Positions 49,450 to 58,379 of a stretch of 64,000 nt of DNA are shown here, piece by piece; the stretch's first letter is position 1; each line of letters begins with the position of its first letter. This DNA comes from Chlorohelix sp037138995 (GTDB taxonomy: Bacteria; Chloroflexota; Chloroflexia; Chloroheliales; Chloroheliaceae). The stretch is taken from positions 186,001 to 250,000 of the forward strand of contig NZ_JBAXHI010000001.1 in assembly GCF_037138995.1 (NCBI RefSeq), read 5' to 3'. The notes beneath the pieces are model-generated. The model was not told the origin of the DNA, did not search any database, and saw nothing but the letters and a program-made list of their open reading frames with translations. A program made the translations under genes and the position numbers.

Positions 49450-50529
49450 TTAGCGTGGCAAATATGCAGTGCCGCGCTTGTCCCCAAACTTCATAAGGTA
49501 GTTTTTATCTACTAAGCCTAGCAAATCGGTACGTGCGGTTTCTTCGGTAATATCCGGGTTTATAGCGCGATAATCCCGGTTAGTCAGTCTGCCTCGTTCG
49601 CGGGCATAGAGCAAGCCTCGCGCCTGTCTTTCGTTTAAGCCAGACCGCATAAGGGCAAAAAATTCAGGTCTCAGCGAATCGCTTATCTCAAAAAGTGGAG
49701 CAAGTTCTGGCTTTGGCTCGGCTTTACGGTTTTCAGTTTCAACAAAGATGCGTGCGGGTAGGTAGGCAGTAAATGAATCTGCATCGCTGCTGAAGGTTGG
49801 GGGCGCACTGCCAAGTTCTGCTAACTCACGTCGCATTCGTAATATGCCCGTTCCCATTTCTTCTACCAATCTTAATTCATACATGATGCGGGCGAGCAGT
49901 GGATTACGGCTATAACGTTTTTTGCCCAAATTCTCTAAAGTTACCGGACCTGCCAGACCGCCGGGGCTTTCCACTTCCAGCCTGTCATCGAACATGCGTA
50001 TCGAAATTTTCTGCCCGCTTATGCTGTAATCGCGATGCGCCACCGCATTGGTGATTGCTTCGCGAACTGCTACGGGCGGGTATTCGGGTATATCCTCTCG
50101 GTAAAGCCCTTGAATTGGGCTTGTCACCTTCATGTTGCGTAGCACAAAACGCGAGGCTTCCTCAATTATTTTATCAAGCGTACCGGACACTTCCACCCTG
50201 TCGATAATTATGCCTGTTACATCTTGTCCTTTGAAACGGGCTAATTTCATGTTCGCCTGTGGCAGATAAAGCTCCACATTTTTCCCGAAGATTAGCAGCG
50301 CCGCGGTGATGGGGTGTAGCGTTCCATTCTCGTCTTTGGTTAGTCCTAGTTCGAGAAGCCTTTCGCTGCGGTTCAATCGGAAGGGTGCGCCGCTTTGCTC
50401 AGCCAGCTTGTGCAGGTAAGCATCTATTTTTTCGAAATCAAGCTCGTCTAGAGTCGCGTTAAGCACAAGGCGACTTTCTGAACTCTCATTCTCTTCCCGA
50501 TTTTGTTTGATTGCTTTTTTTTCAGCCAT
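49450..50529 (-). CDS. HATPase_c_4/winged-helix transcriptional regulator lacking the AlbA_2 domain
   Basis: A 359-residue protein of the COG2865 type. It has ALLIFGKNVELYLPQANMKLARFKG, the ATP-binding-like segment PPVAVREAITNAVAHRDYSISGQKISIRMFDDRLEVESPGGL (about 150-195), RNPLLARIMYELRLVEEMGTGILRM, and a C-terminal winged helix (RPEFFALMRSGLNERQARGLLYARERGRLTNRDYRAI). Usual members begin with a roughly 110-residue AlbA_2/Schlafen-like DNA-binding domain; here only about 35 charged residues precede the fold. Its targets are unknown. No clear ribosome-binding site is seen before ATG 50529. Confidence 0.82.
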   Translation of the reverse strand: MAEKKAIKQNREENESSESRLVLNATLDELDFEKIDAYLHKLAEQSGAPFRLNRSERLLELGLTKDENGTLHPITAALLIFGKNVELYLPQANMKLARFKGQDVTGIIIDRVEVSGTLDKIIEEASRFVLRNMKVTSPIQGLYREDIPEYPPVAVREAITNAVAHRDYSISGQKISIRMFDDRLEVESPGGLAGPVTLENLGKKRYSRNPLLARIMYELRLVEEMGTGILRMRRELAELGSAPPTFSSDADSFTAYLPARIFVETENRKAEPKPELAPLFEISDSLRPEFFALMRSGLNERQARGLLYARERGRLTNRDYRAINPDITEETARTDLLGLVDKNYLMKFGDKRGTAYLPR

Positions 50530-50602
50530 ATAAAAATTTAAAAGCGTAGCCTTATATTACCAACTACGCCTTGCTTAAAGCTGTAGAAATTGCTGAAATC
50601 CT

Positions 50603-52267
50603 CTAGGTTTCAGCGCGTAGCCAGCCGTAATCTTTCATAATCTGATTGCCGAGCAAGCCCAGCAATACTTCGTAGCGAGTCCCTTTATTTTCAGGATGAT
50701 ACTCAAAGCGGTTACGCTCGAAATATTGCACTGTGTAGGTTTTCCCATCGGTAGGGCTGCTTTCCTGAAATTCCTCACTGATTGGGTAGCCATAAATTTC
50801 CAGCCCGCCATTTTTCAGCCAATATTGCAGGAAGCCATAGCTCAGGCTATGTCCTGTTTGTGGGATGTACCACACATCCGCTCTGCTCTGGAAAGGCGAT
50901 AAAGCCTTAAAGGGCGCTTCTTCCGAGCGCCCTGTGGTTACTTGTCTTCCTAATAAGCCTAGCTGTACCTCGAAGGGCGTACCTTTCAAGTCCGGGTGAT
51001 ATTCAAAACGCGCCCGCTCGAAATATTGTACCACGTAATCTTTCCCATCCGAAGGGTTGCGTTCGAGAAATTCCTCAGTCCAAGGATAGCCGAACTGTGC
51101 CAACCCACCGTTTTTATCCCAGTAAATTTTGAACTGTCCACCTAAGCTGTGTCCGGTCTGTGCGAAATAAGTTCTATCCGGTTTGCTGGCGAATGCCGCA
51201 ATGGGGTTGGTCGGCAAAGTGAAGCTGCGGACTACGGGCCAAAAGCTTGCTCCTTCTTGACCAAGCCTCCATGCTGCAAAACCGGCTAAATTATTTTTCT
51301 TCAGCAAATCGAGCTTGGCTTGTAGGGAGCGAGGGTTCTGAAACCACATGCGATGTGCTTCTCCGTTGTCGCTATAATCTGCGAAAGCTTCTTGCACTGT
51401 TTCGTCATACCCGGTTGTGCCTTTAAACTTACGTATTGTATCCTGAGTGTCGTCAAAGCTCCGTGCGGTCGCAAAGCCGCCTTTGCTGACATTCCAATCA
51501 TAGCCATAAAATGGCACGCCCAACATAACCTTACCGGGACCTAATTGGCTGGAAGCAAACGCCACCACCGAGCTTGACCAGTTTATCGGCGCAACCGGTC
51601 CGTCCGAACCGCCCCGATAATGATAGTCGTAAACCATGATAACGGCTAAATCTAGGTAGGGTGCAAGCGAAGCATAATCATATACCCCACCGAAGCCGGT
51701 AGTCACATCGCGCGTTTTGGAAACCAGCGCGGCGGTTGTGAGTTTGTTCTTAGCTTTGAGGCGTGCATAAAGTTGCCCCATAAAATTGGTGAACTGAGGA
51801 CGATCTGTGGCATTGAGATTTTCAAAATCTATATGGATACCATCATAACCGTTGGTATTTACTAGCCCCTCGATTTGGTCAATAATGCGCTTAACCTGCG
51901 CCGGGTCATTGATTACTTTGGTGAAATCATCCAGTACAGTGGCGCTGTTTTGAATGGTCGGAATCACCCGTACGCCTTTGCTTTTTGCTAGGTTGGTTAC
52001 TTCCGCCTGATCGGTACCGATTAGAGAGCCATCGGGGCGCAAGTTGAAATAAACCGGCGAAATAATATTGAGCGAACCGATATTATTGCGAACCGATTCA
52101 AGCGATACAGGGGTTTTTACGTAGTAGCCCCAGCGCAACATTGCGGTTAAGGGGGTTGTTGTCTGTGCCTGAACTGGGTTTGTCTGCTGTGTCAGGTTAA
52201 AAAAGCCTACTGCCAGCAATAATGAAATTATTGACAGTAGCATTGCCTTGAATTTGAAAGTCATCAA
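50603..52267 (-). CDS. secreted glycoside hydrolase family 18 protein with two C-terminal repeats
   Basis: A 554-residue exported protein. The signal peptide (LLSIISLLLAVGFFNLTQQ) is followed by a likely VQA-QT cleavage site. The GH18 barrel (about 45-345) has the catalytic DxxDxDxE motif as DGIHIDFE, plus YDYHYRGGSDGPVAP and VMLGVPFYGYDW, resembling YaaH/SpoVS-type peptidoglycan or chitooligosaccharide hydrolases. Two homologous repeats of about 80 residues follow (about 365-445 and 465-545), each with TGHSL..F..YW..NGGL..(F/Y)GYP..EEF and VQYFER.RFEYHP..KGT..EV.LGLLG. They are LGFP-like and may bind cell-wall glycan. Confidence 0.9.
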   Translation of the reverse strand: MMTFKFKAMLLSIISLLLAVGFFNLTQQTNPVQAQTTTPLTAMLRWGYYVKTPVSLESVRNNIGSLNIISPVYFNLRPDGSLIGTDQAEVTNLAKSKGVRVIPTIQNSATVLDDFTKVINDPAQVKRIIDQIEGLVNTNGYDGIHIDFENLNATDRPQFTNFMGQLYARLKAKNKLTTAALVSKTRDVTTGFGGVYDYASLAPYLDLAVIMVYDYHYRGGSDGPVAPINWSSSVVAFASSQLGPGKVMLGVPFYGYDWNVSKGGFATARSFDDTQDTIRKFKGTTGYDETVQEAFADYSDNGEAHRMWFQNPRSLQAKLDLLKKNNLAGFAAWRLGQEGASFWPVVRSFTLPTNPIAAFASKPDRTYFAQTGHSLGGQFKIYWDKNGGLAQFGYPWTEEFLERNPSDGKDYVVQYFERARFEYHPDLKGTPFEVQLGLLGRQVTTGRSEEAPFKALSPFQSRADVWYIPQTGHSLSYGFLQYWLKNGGLEIYGYPISEEFQESSPTDGKTYTVQYFERNRFEYHPENKGTRYEVLLGLLGNQIMKDYGWLRAET

Positions 52268-52364
52268 TCTTCCCGTAATATGCCTCTCTGAAAAATATAA
52301 AAACAGTATTACTTACAATATACTACCACATACTTACAACGTCTTGTAAGGCTGACGGTTTCTT

Positions 52365-54386
52365 TTAGGGACGGCTAAGACGCTCCCGGTGCTTGAGACG
52401 GTATTCGGGTACTTCTAGCATAGGCGGGCGCTCCCGGTCTTCTATATGGCGCAAATCTAATCGCAAACCTTGTGGACTTAGGTTAATCAGCTTCATGGTG
52501 CGATTTACATCATTGGTCAATTGCAATTTGTCGCGCTCCTCCAAGCGATTCACAATCACCTGAGTTATGGCAAAAGCCATTTGGCTAAGTGCGCCCAAAT
52601 CTTGGTTGCGATGGCGGCGCTCTTTCAAATTGACCTGACCGATGGTAGCCAATCCGAATCTATCCAGAATATCAACAAGGTGTCCGGTTTCTACTCCGTA
52701 TCCGGTGAAGAATGGTAATTGCTCAAGACATGTGCGCCTCCCGGCATATTCTCCCGAAAGCGGTTGAATAATACCGCTCAGTTCAGGGAAGAACAGATTG
52801 AACAGAGGTCGCACCGTCAATTCGGTGACACGCCCACCGCCCGTCTCGTGTATTATGTCGCCTACCTGAATCGGACGGCGGTAATAGCCTTTGACATATT
52901 GCAGACGCGCTTCTTTCAGCAGTGGCCCAACTAGCCCGTAAATAAAGCGCGGGTGCATATTGGTAACATCGGTATCAACCCACGCGATAATATCGCCTTT
53001 CAACTGGTAAAGGCTTTTCCAAAGGGCTTCTCCCTTCCCGCGTCTTATACCCTGCGTTGGCAGGATTTGCTGATGGATGTAAACCGGGATGCCCAATTCG
53101 GCGGCAATTTCGCGGGTACGATCTGTGCTATCGCTGTCTATCAATACAATCTCGTCCAGCAGTTTGTGGCGTACCAGTAGCTCATCCTTGATAGCGTGAA
53201 TTACATCCCCGATAGTAGCTTCTTCGTTTAAGGCAGGTAATCCGAGACTGATAGTTAAACCTTGCGCCTTCTTTGCGGCTACCAACCGCTCTACATCTGC
53301 GAACTCATCTGCATCAAAGGTATTTTCGGCGAACCATTTATCTACCAATTCCGATACAAATTCATCGCTTGCGCTACGCGCTTGGAACTGCTGCTTCCTG
53401 CGCTGAAGCCGCGCAAAGTAGAAATCTTGGGGCGCACCTGCTCTGACCACTATTACGCCGGGTTTGCGTGCTTCATGCTCGTTTTGAGCTAATACTGCCC
53501 GCGCCACCGGACCGAAAGGATTTTGGAGTATTGCTTCAGTACGGGCAGGTGTCAAATTAGCAGTCGCGCCCAACAAAATCAGGTCGTGATTTTTCGCTTC
53601 CTGTACAATTGCTTCCTGTACATTCTGGCTGGCAACCTGCTTGCGCTTGATACGGTTGTAATTGCGATTGCCCCGCCCTAATACCGCATACGCCGATTCT
53701 TCTAGTTCCTCATCCAGATAACCTTCATCCCCTTCTTGAATGAATCTTGAAACATGCAGCAAGGTTATGTTACCGTCATTGCGTTCGGCGATACCGGAAG
53801 CCAGCCTTAACGCCAGTTCGGCAAAAGGTCCACCGCGGGCTGCCAGCAACATATTGCGGCTACTACTTACATCTACCCCCGGTCCTATTATTGCTAGGTC
53901 GCACAAGGGACGGCGCAAAATATCTTCAAGCGGGGAACGTGCGGTTGTACCCGCTATATCGCTTTCAAACCATCTTGAGCCAAGCAATAGCAGGGTTACT
54001 TGTCTTTCCAGAATCACATCATTTAATTCCTGCGTCAACGTGTTGGCGGCACATACCCGCACTACCGTCCGCAATTCAGGCAACTCATTAAGGTTATACC
54101 CGGCGGTAACTTCACCTACTACTTCATTCAGCAAGGTGCGCTGATACTGGGCGGGTAGCGCCCCTTCGCTCAGGCTTTGCCCCTCTGGAATTGGTACTAA
54201 CCCCAACAAAGTGATGGCGCTGGCTTTCAGACCAGCGGCAATCTCCAGACTTGCCCGGAAAAGCCGTTTCATCTGCTCGCGCTCCGCTTTGCTGGCTTCT
54301 ACTCTTTCTTCCAGCGCCAGTAGCACATGGTATTTTTCGCTGCTACTCTCGTTCTTGCTGGCATTTATTTGTAAATTTGAAATCAT
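52365..54386 (-). CDS. two-USP-domain/glucosyl-3-phosphoglycerate synthase-like (GT81) fusion
   Basis: A 673-residue fusion. Residues about 18-150 and 185-325 are two universal-stress-protein-like domains (HVLLALEE..; NMLLAARGGPFAELALRLASGIAE..ILLGATANL). From about 372 on is a GT-A transferase of the GpgS type: ISLGLPALNEEATIGDVIHAIKDE, LIDSDSTDRT, IRRGKGEALWKSL, AWVDTDVTNMHPRF, and TGYGVETGHLVDILDRFGL. GpgS makes glucosyl-3-phosphoglycerate for compatible solutes or methylglucose polysaccharide. The start is ATG 54386, four bases beyond the TGA of the upstream GT4, after GGTGA; a 54431 start would overlap by 41 nt. Confidence 0.87.
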   Translation of the reverse strand: MISNLQINASKNESSSEKYHVLLALEERVEASKAEREQMKRLFRASLEIAAGLKASAITLLGLVPIPEGQSLSEGALPAQYQRTLLNEVVGEVTAGYNLNELPELRTVVRVCAANTLTQELNDVILERQVTLLLLGSRWFESDIAGTTARSPLEDILRRPLCDLAIIGPGVDVSSSRNMLLAARGGPFAELALRLASGIAERNDGNITLLHVSRFIQEGDEGYLDEELEESAYAVLGRGNRNYNRIKRKQVASQNVQEAIVQEAKNHDLILLGATANLTPARTEAILQNPFGPVARAVLAQNEHEARKPGVIVVRAGAPQDFYFARLQRRKQQFQARSASDEFVSELVDKWFAENTFDADEFADVERLVAAKKAQGLTISLGLPALNEEATIGDVIHAIKDELLVRHKLLDEIVLIDSDSTDRTREIAAELGIPVYIHQQILPTQGIRRGKGEALWKSLYQLKGDIIAWVDTDVTNMHPRFIYGLVGPLLKEARLQYVKGYYRRPIQVGDIIHETGGGRVTELTVRPLFNLFFPELSGIIQPLSGEYAGRRTCLEQLPFFTGYGVETGHLVDILDRFGLATIGQVNLKERRHRNQDLGALSQMAFAITQVIVNRLEERDKLQLTNDVNRTMKLINLSPQGLRLDLRHIEDRERPPMLEVPEYRLKHRERLSRP

Positions 54387-54390
54387 TTTA

Positions 54391-55653
54391 TCACCGTAAA
54401 AGCGTAATAATTTGTCGTTCGAAAATTCCATCCCAACTAAAATTTAATATTGCTTCACGTCTAAGTTGGTAAAGCGGATTTTGAGTCAGCCCTTCTATTA
54501 TCTTCCCTGCGATTATTTCCGGTTTTTCATCCGGTGCAAAACAAGTGGCGTAATTGCCAACCAATTGGCGAAGCGGTGGTATATCGCTACAAAAAATCGG
54601 CAATCTTGCCAACGCCGCCTCCAGAATGGGGATACCAAAACCTTCCTGTGCGCTAGGAAACAATAACGCATCGCAATACCTATACAGGTCAGCCACAACA
54701 CTATCACTTACCGCTCTAGGTTTCTTCTCATCATCCTGCCAACGTTCTACCAGAAAAATAGTTTCGTCCTTGATACTTTCTTTATCCCGCAGCGCGAATA
54801 ATTCGCGAACATACTCATCATTGCGGATATTGTGCGGTCCCGGTGGTCCGGTAACAATCAAGCGCGGGTTTTGACCGAGTTCTTTTAGCCTAGCCGTAAC
54901 CATTATAGCCGTTTCAATGTTTTTCCGGCGGGTTATACGCGAAGGTAACAATAATAAAAGCGCTCCTTCACGCCTTGCTGCGCTTATACCGCTCTGCTCT
55001 AGCAGTTCGCTGGTTTCTTCGCCAATCGCTAGGAAATCTTCCAATCCAATCCCATTAGGCGCTATTAACACTTGCTCTGGGGTTAGCGCTGGCATAAAAA
55101 TTTCACATAGGCTTTGTTGTCTCTGTGCCGAGACTGTTACATAGCTGACCTGTGCTACAGGCTGTTTTAGCATATTCCAAGGGTATCTTTCAAAAAGAAC
55201 ACTTTTATATAATGGGTCTGCCCATGCAAGGTCATGAGTCCAACCTATAAATTTAACTTTGAGGTTTTCGGCTGCTTTTATCAAAGCTAAACTGAGCGGC
55301 AAGTTTTTGTGCATGGTGAAGGCATTGTGAACTATGCAAAAATCGAAGCCTTCCAATAATTCTAACAAACGGCGGTAAGCTTCACGGGCATATACTTCAA
55401 AATCGGTAGGGACTTTGCCTTCATCCAATGCGCGGTTTATTTGGAGAAGTCTGTCATTTTTGCTGTCAAAGAGTGGTTCGATGATGGTTTGTACATCCTG
55501 AGAGGAGAATTGCTTGTCAGACCCGCGCCCTGCCAGTATAGTGACAGGATAACCGCGTGCTGCAAACAACCTTGCATGCGCTGCCATTACTGACTCCACC
55601 CCACCCACCACCGGAGGGCAAGTGTAATGAAGCATCGCTACTTTAGCTTGCAC
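54391..55653 (-). CDS. glycosyltransferase family 4
   Basis: A 420-residue GT-B enzyme. The N-terminal lobe has MLHYTCPPVVGGVESVM. The C-terminal lobe has LLLPSRITRRKNIETAI and the retaining-GT signature PSAQEGFGIPILEAALARLPIFCSD, with the E-x7-E pair. VAQVSYVTVSAQRQQSLCEI and LIAPNGIGLEDF complete the pattern. The start is GTG 55653, after AAGGA. It is read directly into the USP-GpgS fusion (4-base gap), so the two probably act on one pathway, such as mannosylation or further glucosylation of glycerate glycosides; that is inference. Confidence 0.88.
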   Translation of the reverse strand: MQAKVAMLHYTCPPVVGGVESVMAAHARLFAARGYPVTILAGRGSDKQFSSQDVQTIIEPLFDSKNDRLLQINRALDEGKVPTDFEVYAREAYRRLLELLEGFDFCIVHNAFTMHKNLPLSLALIKAAENLKVKFIGWTHDLAWADPLYKSVLFERYPWNMLKQPVAQVSYVTVSAQRQQSLCEIFMPALTPEQVLIAPNGIGLEDFLAIGEETSELLEQSGISAARREGALLLLLPSRITRRKNIETAIMVTARLKELGQNPRLIVTGPPGPHNIRNDEYVRELFALRDKESIKDETIFLVERWQDDEKKPRAVSDSVVADLYRYCDALLFPSAQEGFGIPILEAALARLPIFCSDIPPLRQLVGNYATCFAPDEKPEIIAGKIIEGLTQNPLYQLRREAILNFSWDGIFERQIITLLR

Positions 55654-56118
55654 TATTCGCTTTTCCTTCCGCGAACCCGTTTATCCGGGAATAATAATCT
55701 ATATTAGAAAGATTAAATCCTTTCTAATTATAGCTATATAACTTGTATTATGCATTCGGAAATTCCAATGAAACAAGTGGTACTTTAGGATATTTCTTTA
55801 TGAAAGAAAATGAGTCCGGTGTGTGACCGAACTCACTTCTGTGTTGGGTATGTTAAGGGTCAAAGTGCAGACATTATTTTCAATATATCAGTTTGATAGC
55901 CATAAATAAACAGTGCGTTTACCTTGTAAGAACGCGCTAGAATTTGTTCAGGCGAGTCGGAAAATTTAAGTACAACTCCAGTAGAAATTTGTATTACTAA
56001 CAAGTAAATTTGTTACACTCGTATTGTAACAATTTCCGCACAAATTTTACAAGGGAGAATAGTACCAGGAGTCCTAGTACTTAATGGTTGGTTTTTTAAA
56101 TCACATAGCCATAAAGTA
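55654..56118. other. intergenic region with hairpins
   Basis: 465 bases, no credible ORF. It holds a terminator-like hairpin at 55811-55835 and a perfect 7-bp inverted repeat TTGTTAC (56010-56016) / GTAACAA (56026-56032). The promoter of the GT4 gene should lie near 55655-55800, but no clear box pair was found. Confidence 0.5.
55801..55835 (-). terminator. distal terminator of the glgA-HIT-methyltransferase operon
   Basis: TGAGTcCGGT (55811-55820) pairs with ACCGaACTCA (55826-55835), one mismatch in 10, and is followed on the minus strand by TTTTCTTTC. It lies about 280 bases past the methyltransferase stop, giving a long 3' UTR. Confidence 0.55.
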
Positions 56119-57297
56119 CTAATTGCATATTACTACACAAGGTTTCCCCATAACTTTGGTAAGTATAATCGTTAGTTCTCGCGTGCCTTTCAAGTTCAGG
56201 GCATGTTCGAGGAATTGAGGGTCAATTGGCGAGCCGCGCTTTTTCACCACCACCTTTCCGGTGTCAAGCTCTTGCAAGCGGCGGTTCAGCTTCTTCAAGT
56301 TCCAGGGTAGGTATTCAAGCACAGGGAAGCGGCGGGCAAAAGGGGTTTCGAGAGCCTCGTTCGAGGTTAAATAGGCAATATCAGGGTCAATTTTGCGGGT
56401 AGAACCACCTAAAAGCAAGGCAAGCTCTTCTACCAGCCCCGCGCGTATCACTGCGCCATCGGGTTCGTACAAGTAGTCGAGCGGTTCACCGCAAGCTATT
56501 TCTGGCTTGTTCGTCTGGAAGGTAAGGGTATGCTTCCCCGGTAACAGCGTAGCCCGGCGGGTAGTTTGGCGAAATTTGCCAAACCATAGCGCCGCTTCTT
56601 TTACGTCTCCGTTTTCAGAGATAATTTCGACTTCGCAGTCGTATCCAGACAATTCGCTGTAATCCACTCCCGGCGAGATTTTTACTACAATGTCAGGTAC
56701 TTTTTTAAGCCATTCCCGGATTGTCGAAAGCGGCGGTAGATACTGTTCCACCGAAAAAAGACGCTTGCCATTCACACGCCGCCCCGGATCAAAGAAGATT
56801 GCTGCAAAGCCCTCCACATCAAAGCTCTTCACATCTGCCGCACTGAACATGACGCTTACCCCGTTGGCTGCGCAATTAGCTTCCGCCAGCGTAAGGCGCG
56901 TTTCTTCCAGATCCACTCCGGTTACATTGAAATATTGTGCCAGTACCAGCGCATCTCCGCCAATTCCACAGCACAAATCGGCTACAGGCGTATGTTCACT
57001 GCAAACCTGTCGCATACGCTCCACCCGATAGCTTGCCACCGTTTCGCCGGAAGCTTGCTCCAATCCCTCTGGGGTAAAAAACATTTCTGCCGCTTTTTTG
57101 AACTTACCAGCTTTGGTAGCTTTACGGCGCAATAAAGCCTGCTCCACCAACGCTCCTGCCAATTCAGGGGCATAATTTTTACGTAAGCGCATCAAAACTG
57201 CCAGTTGGTTATTTTCGTTCAGTTCTTCGAGTTCAAGGTTGGCAAGCGCGGCTCTACCCTTTTCGCTAACCAGAAAGCGGGCAACTTCAGGGGTCAT
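56119..57297 (-). CDS. SAM-dependent methyltransferase with THUMP-like C-terminal domain
   Basis: A 392-residue protein. The N-terminal region is helical (about 1-80). The class I methyltransferase core has VADLCCGIGGDALVLAQYFNVTGVDLEETRLTLAEAN (motif I and the acidic ribose-binding turn) and AAIFFDPGRRVNGKR as the catalytic motif IV (DPxRR). This fits the THUMP-like family of predicted RNA methyltransferases. The C-terminal domain (about 300-390) has GSTRKIDPDIAYLTS and KVVVKKRGSPIDP. ATG 57297 overlaps the stop of the HIT-type gene as ATGA. Its link to glycogen genes is only positional. Confidence 0.8.
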   Translation of the reverse strand: MTPEVARFLVSEKGRAALANLELEELNENNQLAVLMRLRKNYAPELAGALVEQALLRRKATKAGKFKKAAEMFFTPEGLEQASGETVASYRVERMRQVCSEHTPVADLCCGIGGDALVLAQYFNVTGVDLEETRLTLAEANCAANGVSVMFSAADVKSFDVEGFAAIFFDPGRRVNGKRLFSVEQYLPPLSTIREWLKKVPDIVVKISPGVDYSELSGYDCEVEIISENGDVKEAALWFGKFRQTTRRATLLPGKHTLTFQTNKPEIACGEPLDYLYEPDGAVIRAGLVEELALLLGGSTRKIDPDIAYLTSNEALETPFARRFPVLEYLPWNLKKLNRRLQELDTGKVVVKKRGSPIDPQFLEHALNLKGTRELTIILTKVMGKPCVVICN

Positions 57298-58379
57298 TTC
57301 TGGCGCAACCAAGCGCGGTAGCTTTCCGCTACCTTTAGAGGGTCACTGGATATAACAGTTGTTGCGAAAAGCTCAGTTCCTGCGGTATCATTCTGGCGAT
57401 TCAAAGGATTACCTCGCGCCACCAAACGTGCAATAACCGGAAAGCCCGACCAGTTTTCGGAGACCGGGCGGATAGGCGGCATCTGTATTCCCACATTGAA
57501 AGAGGTAACTCCACTATGCAAATAGAAAGAAAGAGTTTTGTAAATTGCCTCACCCAATTCCGGCGAATAATTGTCGGTGATGAGCCATATTTCCCGGTCT
57601 CGCAACGGTGTGAGAGATACCAGAGCTTTAACCCGGTCTGCCGGGTCGGCAGTAAGACCGAGCGCACGGCTGGCATTTACCAGTTCCGCAAAATAATTAC
57701 GGCGGTAGGTGGCTTCAAAACTTAGCGCATCCCTCCGTAAGCGTTCTACATGCCCATAGTGCATCCCGCGAGTCAGTAGCGCTTGGGCGTGTCCATGAAT
57801 CTGGCTCGCGCCCGCTTTCCATAGGCAATTCCACAATAGGAAAAAATAGGGAGAGAGCGGGTCATGTTCTACCGCTTTTTCTGCCCAAGCGCGTCCGGTC
57901 ATCAGGTAATCTATTACCTGTTCGCGTGAGAAACGGTGCGGGTGAAATTCCTTGAAAATAATCACCCCGCTCCAGCCGTCCACTTTAGCAATATTGCTGG
58001 CTGTAATAGCGTAATCGGTTTCTAGCCGTCCAAACACATCTGGCGCAGTTTCTCGCAAAGGGTAGGTGAATTGGTCGGTTGCACGCCCCTGTTCTATCAG
58101 GCTATCCAACGTGATATTTTCAATTGTCTGATGTGGGCGTGCAGCACGCAAGGGATTGAATAGCGAGGAGTCTAGCGTCACGAGATTAGTCACCTTCACT
58201 ACAGGTTGGCGCAAACCATCCTGAGCAGAACCAAACAAACTCTCCAATTTTGGATAAAAGGAAGGTTCTGGGTTCATTACCCCTGTAGTAACACTAATAT
58301 GGAATAGCCGCTCTACCGTTGCCCGGTCGGTTGGGGAAAGCGCTGCTACGAGATCGGGCAAATGCGCGATGCTGCTCAA
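57294..58379 (-). CDS. HIT-superfamily GalT/Ap4A-phosphorylase-like nucleotidyltransferase
   Basis: A 361-residue protein. The active-site motif is GASQIHGHAQ (H195, H197, Q199), the H-x-H-x-Q form of GalT-branch HIT enzymes, which act through a nucleotidyl-His intermediate on sugar phosphates or dinucleotides. The context GWSGVIIFKEFHPHRFS resembles the strand before the HIT motif. No zinc-binding Cys of E. coli GalT is evident. TTG 58379 overlaps the glgA stop as TTGA, so expression is tied to glgA. A role in supplying or salvaging NDP- or ADP-sugar, for example ADP-glucose phosphorylase-like, is a reasonable inference. Confidence 0.8.
   Translation of the reverse strand: MSSIAHLPDLVAALSPTDRATVERLFHISVTTGVMNPEPSFYPKLESLFGSAQDGLRQPVVKVTNLVTLDSSLFNPLRAARPHQTIENITLDSLIEQGRATDQFTYPLRETAPDVFGRLETDYAITASNIAKVDGWSGVIIFKEFHPHRFSREQVIDYLMTGRAWAEKAVEHDPLSPYFFLLWNCLWKAGASQIHGHAQALLTRGMHYGHVERLRRDALSFEATYRRNYFAELVNASRALGLTADPADRVKALVSLTPLRDREIWLITDNYSPELGEAIYKTLSFYLHSGVTSFNVGIQMPPIRPVSENWSGFPVIARLVARGNPLNRQNDTAGTELFATTVISSDPLKVAESYRAWLRQK

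Noticed and set aside
50603..52267. Assembly duplication in the GH18 gene
   Set aside because: The two C-terminal repeats differ throughout at the residue level, so they are an old domain duplication and not an assembly artefact.
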